This document shows, one piece after another, positions 58,619-64,000 of a DNA stretch of 64,000 bases. Each line of letters opens with the position of its first letter. The stretch's first letter is position 1. Below the pieces are notes generated by a model. It worked only from the letters and a program-made list of their open reading frames with translations, did not search any database and was not told the origin of the DNA. Both the position numbers and the translations under genes were made by a program. Source of the stretch: Flavobacterium crocinum (GTDB lineage: Bacteria > Bacteroidota > Bacteroidia > Flavobacteriales > Flavobacteriaceae); contig NZ_CP029255.1 in the NCBI RefSeq assembly GCF_003122385.1, forward strand, positions 2,914,001 to 2,978,000, written 5' to 3'.

Positions 58619-59869
58619 TTATTTTGTAACAAGTTGATTTTGATTAAAAATTCCGTACACAGAACCTTTTATTTCCGTTCCTAAGAAAGCAGAATTTTTA
58701 GATTTTGAAAGAATGTTTTCTTTTGTAAAAGTTGATTTGTGTTCAAGTGTAAAAAGTGTCAAATTGGCTTTTGCACCTTCTTCGATTGTATTGTTTTCAA
58801 GACCGAAAATAGCTCTTGCTGAAGTTAGTTTTGCAATTACAGTTTCTAATGGTAAAACGGTTAATAATGCTCCAAAAGCACTTTCTAATCCAATCGTTCC
58901 GTTTTTGGCTGTATCAAATTCCATTTTTTTGAATTCAATGTCAATCGGATTATGATCTGAAGTAATCGTGTCAATTGTTCCGTCAGCAACTCCGTTTAAA
59001 AGAGCTTGTCTGTCTACTTCTGTGCGTAGTGGCGGAGTAACTTTAAAACGCGTATCAAATCCGTCCAGTTTTTCATCTGTTAAAACTAAGTGATGAACAG
59101 AAGCACTGCAGGTTACATTTAGCCCTTTAGCTTTAGCTTCTCTAATCAATTCAACCGATTTTGCTGTAGAAATCGTTGGAATATGAAGTTTACCGCCTGT
59201 ATATTCTAATAAAAATAAGTTTCTTGAGATTTGCAATTCTTCAGCAAGATTTGGAATTCCTTTTAGACCTAATCTGGTAGAAACAATTCCTTCGTTTGCG
59301 ACACCATTTCCTTTTATGTTTGGATCCTGTGAATAAGCAATTACCAAACCATCAAAATCCTGTACATATTGTAAAGCGATTTTCAGGATATTGGCGTTGT
59401 CAATACTTTTGTTGTAATCTCCAAAAGCGATTGCACCAGCATTTTTCATGTCAAAAAGCTCTGCCATATCTTTTCCTTCACTTGCTTTTGTTAAAGCGCC
59501 GATTGGAAAAATTTCTGTTGCAAAACCATTTGCTTTATTTTTTACAAAACTTACCTGAGATTGATTGTCAATAATTGGTAAAGAATTAGGCTGTAAACCA
59601 ATTGCTGTAAATCCGCTTTTTGCCGCAACATTTAATCCGTTTGCAATGGTTTCTCTGTCTTCGTAACCTGGTTCTCCAAGCGAAACACTACTGTCAAACC
59701 AGCCCTGAGAAACGTGAAGATCATCAAATCGTACCACTTCAGCATCGTCGTTTGGAAGCGAAACGCCTATTTTTTCTATTAAACCATCTGCAATTAAAAG
59801 ATCAACGGTCTGATTGTGAAACGGACTTTTAGAGTCGATAATTTTGGCGCTTTTGATGATTATTTTCAT
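58619..59869 (-). CDS. Dihydroorotase homologue lacking the metal-binding His-x-His
   Basis: 416 aa, amidohydrolase fold of the long dihydroorotase class. In active enzymes a D-x-H-x-H-x-R-E-P-G motif binds zinc. Here residues 58-68 read FDSSVSLGEPG, with Ser61 and Ser63 in the His positions. AYSQD replaces the usual H-x-E-D, and LHIPTIST keeps one of two His. ITSDHNPI keeps the Asp. So catalysis is unlikely; such paralogues can stabilise aspartate transcarbamoylase or have been reassigned, and a true PyrC is expected elsewhere. It is followed after 4 bp by a DUF4870-like gene. Confidence 0.9.
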   Translation of the reverse strand: MKIIIKSAKIIDSKSPFHNQTVDLLIADGLIEKIGVSLPNDDAEVVRFDDLHVSQGWFDSSVSLGEPGYEDRETIANGLNVAAKSGFTAIGLQPNSLPIIDNQSQVSFVKNKANGFATEIFPIGALTKASEGKDMAELFDMKNAGAIAFGDYNKSIDNANILKIALQYVQDFDGLVIAYSQDPNIKGNGVANEGIVSTRLGLKGIPNLAEELQISRNLFLLEYTGGKLHIPTISTAKSVELIREAKAKGLNVTCSASVHHLVLTDEKLDGFDTRFKVTPPLRTEVDRQALLNGVADGTIDTITSDHNPIDIEFKKMEFDTAKNGTIGLESAFGALLTVLPLETVIAKLTSARAIFGLENNTIEEGAKANLTLFTLEHKSTFTKENILSKSKNSAFLGTEIKGSVYGIFNQNQLVTK

Positions 59870-59907
59870 ATGTAGAGAAATTTATTTTTTATTAAAAGAT
59901 TCCGCTT

Positions 59908-59993
59908 TGTCATTTCGACGAAGGAGAAATCTCACTAGATATTCCATTCCAAATGTTCTCAGCATGTGTGATTTCTCCTTCGTCGAAATGACA
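59908..59993. repeat. REP/MITE-like palindrome, 23-bp perfect termini
   Basis: TGTCATTTCGACGAAGGAGA and three more bases (59908-59930) are exactly complementary to 59971-59993; loop 40 bp with weak CTCAC/GTGTG pairing. The terminal half-site closely resembles that of 18743-18875 (consensus TGTCATTYCGASGAASGAGR). Lies between two co-directional genes. Confidence 0.85.
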
Positions 59994-60015
59994 TACTAAA
60001 CGAATAATTTGAAAA

Positions 60016-61944
60016 TTATTTCACAAATTTTATAATTGCCATTTCTAATGCTAAAAATAACAGTGCAAAGATAACAAACCATTTCCAAATTTGGCTGTCA
60101 GTTCGCTCAGTTTGTAAGGTGTTAAAAATGGTTGATATAGTATCGGCAGTTTTGAAATCTGAAACTAAATTGGTGTTTACCTGACTCAAATCGCTTTCGG
60201 TTCTGTTGTAATTAAAACTAATATTTTCGACCCATTCTTTTTTATCGAAAATTCCGTAATTGCCAGCCGTTTCAGGAAAATCATTAAAAGTTAATTTTAC
60301 TTTGTTGTTTAAAATCTGCTGAACCGGAATAAAAGAATCTTCATTTCCTTTTACTTCCAAAATAGCATCTTTAGTCAGTAAAACATCCACGAAATAAGGC
60401 TGATTATTTCCAATGGTTAAAGCATTTAAACCTGTTTTCTGATTGTTCTGTGCTATTTTATAAAAAAGAGGAACAATCAGCGGAGATTGCTGAAAATTCG
60501 AATTAGTGCTGTTTATTGGCGCTGTAAAAACCGTTATTCCTGCAACCTGATTCTGAACAGCAGTAACAAATGGTATCTGATCTTCAAACGAAAGAACAGC
60601 AGGATAAGAGCTTGAAACCGCAAATGAACTGTTTGCTTTTGGATATTGGAAATTCGAAATTTTGTTTTCAAAAACGCCTGAAAACAGAGGGTGATCGAAG
60701 TTGATTTTAGTAATTAATTTGCTGTTGGTTTCCAAATTTCCGAATTGAACTTTTCCGAAATTCGCCAAGAAAGTATTCAAATTAGAAAGCGAACTTTTTT
60801 CATTAGGAATTACAACCAAATTTCCACCTTTAGAAACAAATGCTTTTAAAGTGGTCTGTAATGCTTGCGGAATTTCAGTTAATTCATTTAAAATAATAGT
60901 ATTCTGTTTCTCTAAACTATTGTAATCCAAAGAACTGATAGGATAATTATGATAATTGAATTCAGCAGGAGTATAAATTCTGGATAAAAAATTAGCTTTT
61001 TCAGGTTCACCAATACTAATTACGTTTGTTTTTTTGTTTTTAGAAATGCTGAAAAACAATTTATTGTCATAAGTCAAACCATTATCTTCAATTGTTACAT
61101 AGCCGTGAAATGCTTCTTTCGGAATCGTGAAATTGATTTTCTTTTTCTTTGTGTCAAAATTGACAATCGTTTTGGCAATCAGTTTGTTTTGATTGTATAA
61201 AGCGGTTGAAACAGGTTTGAAATCTTCTCCATAAGCGGATAAGTTTATGCCAATTTCATAGAAATTTTCTAAAGTCTGATTGATGTAAACGCTGTCAATT
61301 GAAACGTTGTTTTTCTGTTCTGCTTTTGGAACTATGAAGTATGGTTTTTCTTCAAAATCTAAATTTTGAATATCCTTTTCTTTCAGACCAACTGCATCAG
61401 TGATAATGACAATATCTTTTTTATGTGCCGATTTATGCGCTTTGATTTTAGCGGTAATGGCTGAAAGATCAAATGGAGAAGCGCTGTATTTTAAATTTTG
61501 TAAAGCACTTTTTGAAGATTTAATATCGGTATTCCAAAAAATTTCGGTGTTGGTTAAAAGTGAAAATTGTGTGTTTTCCGGAGTGTTTTCCAATAATTCC
61601 TGAACCGCTCTTTTTAGTAATTCGCCTTTTTTTCCTTTTGCCTGCATACTGAATGAATTATCCAGAACAATATACATTTCGTTTGAAGCATTTTTACTGT
61701 CAATAGCTTCAAAAAACGGTTGTGCAAAGGCTAAGATGATGCAGGTTAGCAATAATAAACGAGTGGCTAATAAAAGTCTTTTTTTGATTTTAGAACTTTT
61801 ACGAGTCTGAACGGCAAGTTCTTTTAAGAATCGAACATTAGTAAAATAGGAAGTTTTAAAACGTCTTAATTGAAATAAGTGAACCAAAATTGGAACGATC
61901 AATAAAAACAGAAAGTATAGAATTTCGGGATGTTTAAAATGCAT
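60016..61944 (-). CDS. BatA-like protein with von Willebrand A domain
   Basis: 642 aa. The BatA N-terminal domain (residues 1-75: HFKHPEILYFLFLLIVPILV with two helices) precedes a vWA domain with MIDAS-type DNSFSMQ (Asp95, Ser97, Ser99), then extended beta-rich domains and a C-terminal helix (about 620-638). Proteins of this type are linked to stress or aerotolerance; exact role unknown. Placed upstream of the dihydroorotase homologue on the same strand, but with a 146-bp gap occupied by a REP-like palindrome. Confidence 0.85.
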   Translation of the reverse strand: MHFKHPEILYFLFLLIVPILVHLFQLRRFKTSYFTNVRFLKELAVQTRKSSKIKKRLLLATRLLLLTCIILAFAQPFFEAIDSKNASNEMYIVLDNSFSMQAKGKKGELLKRAVQELLENTPENTQFSLLTNTEIFWNTDIKSSKSALQNLKYSASPFDLSAITAKIKAHKSAHKKDIVIITDAVGLKEKDIQNLDFEEKPYFIVPKAEQKNNVSIDSVYINQTLENFYEIGINLSAYGEDFKPVSTALYNQNKLIAKTIVNFDTKKKKINFTIPKEAFHGYVTIEDNGLTYDNKLFFSISKNKKTNVISIGEPEKANFLSRIYTPAEFNYHNYPISSLDYNSLEKQNTIILNELTEIPQALQTTLKAFVSKGGNLVVIPNEKSSLSNLNTFLANFGKVQFGNLETNSKLITKINFDHPLFSGVFENKISNFQYPKANSSFAVSSSYPAVLSFEDQIPFVTAVQNQVAGITVFTAPINSTNSNFQQSPLIVPLFYKIAQNNQKTGLNALTIGNNQPYFVDVLLTKDAILEVKGNEDSFIPVQQILNNKVKLTFNDFPETAGNYGIFDKKEWVENISFNYNRTESDLSQVNTNLVSDFKTADTISTIFNTLQTERTDSQIWKWFVIFALLFLALEMAIIKFVK

Positions 61945-62311
61945 TCTGGCTTCGATTTACTTCACTACGTTTTGTTTTTCGCGAAGATGCTGGTCAAAAA
62001 TACGAATTAAAAATTATTTTAAACCATATAAGTTCATGTAAGAAATTATAAATACATTGCATACCCCAGGAAAAAAATATAAATGAAACCATATAAGTTT
62101 ATATGAGGGATTATAAGTATTATGCAGAGGAGTCAAAAGGAAAGTAATAAGCTCATATGATTAATTACAAGTTGAATTCTAAAAACTAAAATGAACTTAT
62201 ATAACTTATATGGTTAGTAAAAAAATGTAACTTTTGTAATTTCTTTTGTAACAAAGATGCTGTATCAAAACCATATTATTGCTTATTTTAGCTGATTCAA
62301 AAAAACAAACT
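61945..62311. other. 367-bp divergent gap with ATATAAGTT repeats
   Basis: Between the BatA gene and the lactonase gene. Apart from the repeats at 62021-62215 only AT-rich DNA, with no convincing TAnnTTTG for the rightward gene. Confidence 0.6.
62021..62215. repeat. ATATAAGTT repeat family, two direct copies and one inverted
   Basis: AAACCATATAAGTTCATGTA at 62021 and AAACCATATAAGTTTATATG at 62086 are direct copies of about 31 bp (five to six differences), 65 bp apart. The complement of 62191-62215 reads AACCATATAAGTTATATAAG, an inverted copy. The arrangement can fold into a large stem. Confidence 0.75.
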
Positions 62312-63424
62312 ATGAAAAAAATATATCTAGTCTTATTTTCGGCCTTATCACTGACCATGGTAAATGCCCAAAATAAATTCAATTTATTAGTTGGAACTTA
62401 TACTAATAAATGCCAAAGCAACGGAATTTACGTTTACGAATTTAATGCTTCTACCGGCGATTTCAAACTGAAAAATTCTTCAGAAAATGTAATTAGCCCA
62501 AGTTATTTATCGGTTTCTGCAGACAATAAATTTATATATGCGGTAAACGAAAACGGGAATCAAAGTGCTGTAAGTGCCTTTGGTTATGATTCGGCTTCCG
62601 GGAAAGTTAAATTTTTAAATTCAAATGCTTCTCTTGGAGCAGATCCTTGCCATTTAATTAATGATGATAAAAATGTGATTGTTGCCAATTATTCTGGCGG
62701 AAATATTGTTGTTTTTAAGAAAAATGCAGACGGAAGCATTACAGAAGTACAGCAATTAATTCAGCACGAAGGTAAAGGACCCAACGCAGCGCGTCAGGAA
62801 AAAGCACACGTACATATGGTGATGTTTTCTCCGGATAAAAAGTTTGTTCTGTCAAATGATTTAGGATTAGATAAAGTATTTATTTATAAATACAATCCAA
62901 CTTCTAAGAACGAAATGCTGACTTTAAAAGGAAGTGTTGATGTAAAACCAGGAAGTGGTCCAAGACATTTGACTTTCAGTAAGGATGGAAAATTTGTATA
63001 TCTGGTTCAGGAATTAAACGGAACACTAACAACGTTAAGCTACGATAAAACAGGAAATCTAAAAGTGGTTGCAGAAACAAGTATTCTTCCAAAAGGTTTT
63101 ACAGGCGGAACAGGAGCAGCTGCAATCAAAACTTCTCCTGATGGAAACTTCTTATATGTTTCAGACCGTGTAGATGCAAACTCTATTTCTGTTTATAAAA
63201 TCCAGAAAGATGGCTCTTTAGAATTGGTAGAGCAACAAAGCACTTTAGGAAAAGGTCCAAGAGATTTCGCGATTGATCCAACAGGAAATTATCTTTTAGT
63301 TGGTCATCAGTACACAAACGACATAATTATTTTTAAAAGAGATAAAACAACAGGAAAACTTACTGATACTGGAAAAAGAATTGAGTTGTGTTCTCCGGTT
63401 GGACTTTTATTTACGAAGATTTAG
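62312..63424 (+). CDS. Exported lactonase family protein (6-phosphogluconolactonase-like beta-propeller)
   Basis: 370 aa, signal peptide 1-19 (...TMVNAQ), then a seven-bladed beta-propeller of the Pgl/YbhE kind: LLVGTYTNKCQSNGIYVYEF, PSYLSVSADNKFIYAVNEN, GGNIVVFKKNADGS, HVHMVMFSPDKKFVLSNDLG, GPRHLTFSKDGKFVYLVQEL and GPRDFAIDPTGNYLLVGHQY repeat. Cytosolic enzymes hydrolyse 6-phosphogluconolactone; a secreted one more probably acts on another lactone. ATG 62312 gives the signal peptide; a TTG 11 codons upstream is rejected. Confidence 0.88.
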   Translation: MKKIYLVLFSALSLTMVNAQNKFNLLVGTYTNKCQSNGIYVYEFNASTGDFKLKNSSENVISPSYLSVSADNKFIYAVNENGNQSAVSAFGYDSASGKVKFLNSNASLGADPCHLINDDKNVIVANYSGGNIVVFKKNADGSITEVQQLIQHEGKGPNAARQEKAHVHMVMFSPDKKFVLSNDLGLDKVFIYKYNPTSKNEMLTLKGSVDVKPGSGPRHLTFSKDGKFVYLVQELNGTLTTLSYDKTGNLKVVAETSILPKGFTGGTGAAAIKTSPDGNFLYVSDRVDANSISVYKIQKDGSLELVEQQSTLGKGPRDFAIDPTGNYLLVGHQYTNDIIIFKRDKTTGKLTDTGKRIELCSPVGLLFTKI

Positions 63425-63430
63425 TAAAAA

Positions 63431-63558
63431 AGATGCTAAAATGCTAAGCGACTAAGTAAAAAAAAGCTCAAAGTTTAATGTTGAACTTTTGAGCTTTTTT
63501 TATTTTTTAACATTAAGAAAAAAACTTAGTGTCTCAGTATCTTAGAATCTCAGCATCT
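63431..63558. repeat. Opposed 8-bp-unit arrays (TTAGAATC type) around a terminator, third locus
   Basis: 63525-63558 reads CTTAGTGTC-TCAGTATC-TTAGAATC-TCAGCATC. The complement of 63431-63457 reads TTAGTCGC-TTAGCATT-TTAGCATC. The two arms face each other around the terminator at 63459-63502, exactly as at 5687-5858. Confidence 0.75.
63459..63502. terminator. Bidirectional terminator
   Basis: AAAAAGCTCAAAGTT pairs with AACTTTTGAGCTTTTT with one bulge; T-run follows. It separates the converging lactonase and helicase genes. Confidence 0.85.
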
Positions 63559-63567
63559 AAAAAAAAA

Positions 63568-64000
<433 letters not shown>

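Noticed and set aside
5687..63558. CRISPR array reading of the short tandem repeats
   Set aside because: Units of 7-9 bp follow each other without spacers, are degenerate, and there are no cas genes anywhere in the window.

Overview
The window reads as chromosomal DNA of a member of the Flavobacteriaceae, most likely a Flavobacterium. The support is: A+T-rich DNA; Bacteroidetes-type promoters (-7 element TAnnTTTG, sometimes with an upstream TTG or TTTG about 20 bp away); weak or absent Shine-Dalgarno sequences; a subtilase with a Por/type IX secretion C-terminal sorting domain; and many families typical of the phylum (DUF3810, DUF4268, DUF4834, YfhO, BatA, carboxypeptidase-regulatory-like domain proteins). 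No rRNA, tRNA, CRISPR array, insertion sequence or prophage was seen. Coding regions are mostly ordinary, but the intergenic regions are unusually structured.

Layout. 1-8 kb: a truncated secreted PEP/pyruvate-binding-domain protein, mnmA, a secreted S8 peptidase, a nitronate monooxygenase-like protein, a CoA-type Nudix hydrolase and a PlsC-like acyltransferase. 8-16 kb: an ECF sigma factor with a membrane partner, DUF3810, a type II toxin-antitoxin locus whose toxin is frameshifted, pepD-like dipeptidase, a DEAD-box helicase and rdgB. 16-24 kb: an ABC exporter, a GH88 hydrolase, two paralogous lipoproteins, a glutamate synthase-like flavoprotein and a NYN/LOTUS protein. 23.8-32.7 kb: a nitric oxide/nitrite respiration island. 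It holds an Rrf2/NsrR-like regulator, an azurin-like lipoprotein, a quinol-type NO reductase, a Ric/YtfE repair protein and a membrane protein of unknown function. The converging operon carries a NirK-cytochrome c fusion, an FGE-like protein and SCO1. 32.9-45.7 kb: an alpha-oxoamine synthase, a GNAT protein, an outer-membrane protein, YfhO, a small-protein plus nucleotidyltransferase module, a glycosyltransferase, a flippase and an MscS channel. 45.8-64 kb: uvrA, a second ECF sigma factor, a TPR protein, an endonuclease III without its Fe-S ligands, bcp, an unknown 486-aa protein, an MBL hydrolase, a HigBA-type locus, an esterase, a dihydroorotase homologue lacking metal ligands, a BatA/vWA protein, a lactonase and a second DEAD-box helicase (truncated).

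How genes work together. The clearest system is the NO/nitrite island. Three near-identical 11-2-11 inverted repeats, half-site close to ATAAAAGATAA, lie just upstream of the Rrf2 gene, norB and nirK, twice overlapping the promoter. I infer an autoregulated NO- or Fe-S-sensing regulon that reduces nitrite to NO, NO to N2O, and repairs Fe-S damage.

The most unusual signal is a class of short-period intergenic arrays. Degenerate 7- or 8-bp units (TTAGAATC, GTRNTCA, TTTTAGA, GTTTCAA, ACATAGAA and others) are tandemly repeated in gene-free DNA. They often occur as two opposed arms around a rho-independent terminator between converging genes. Two REP-like palindromes and other long hairpins occupy further gaps. 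I know of no description of these arrays as one class.
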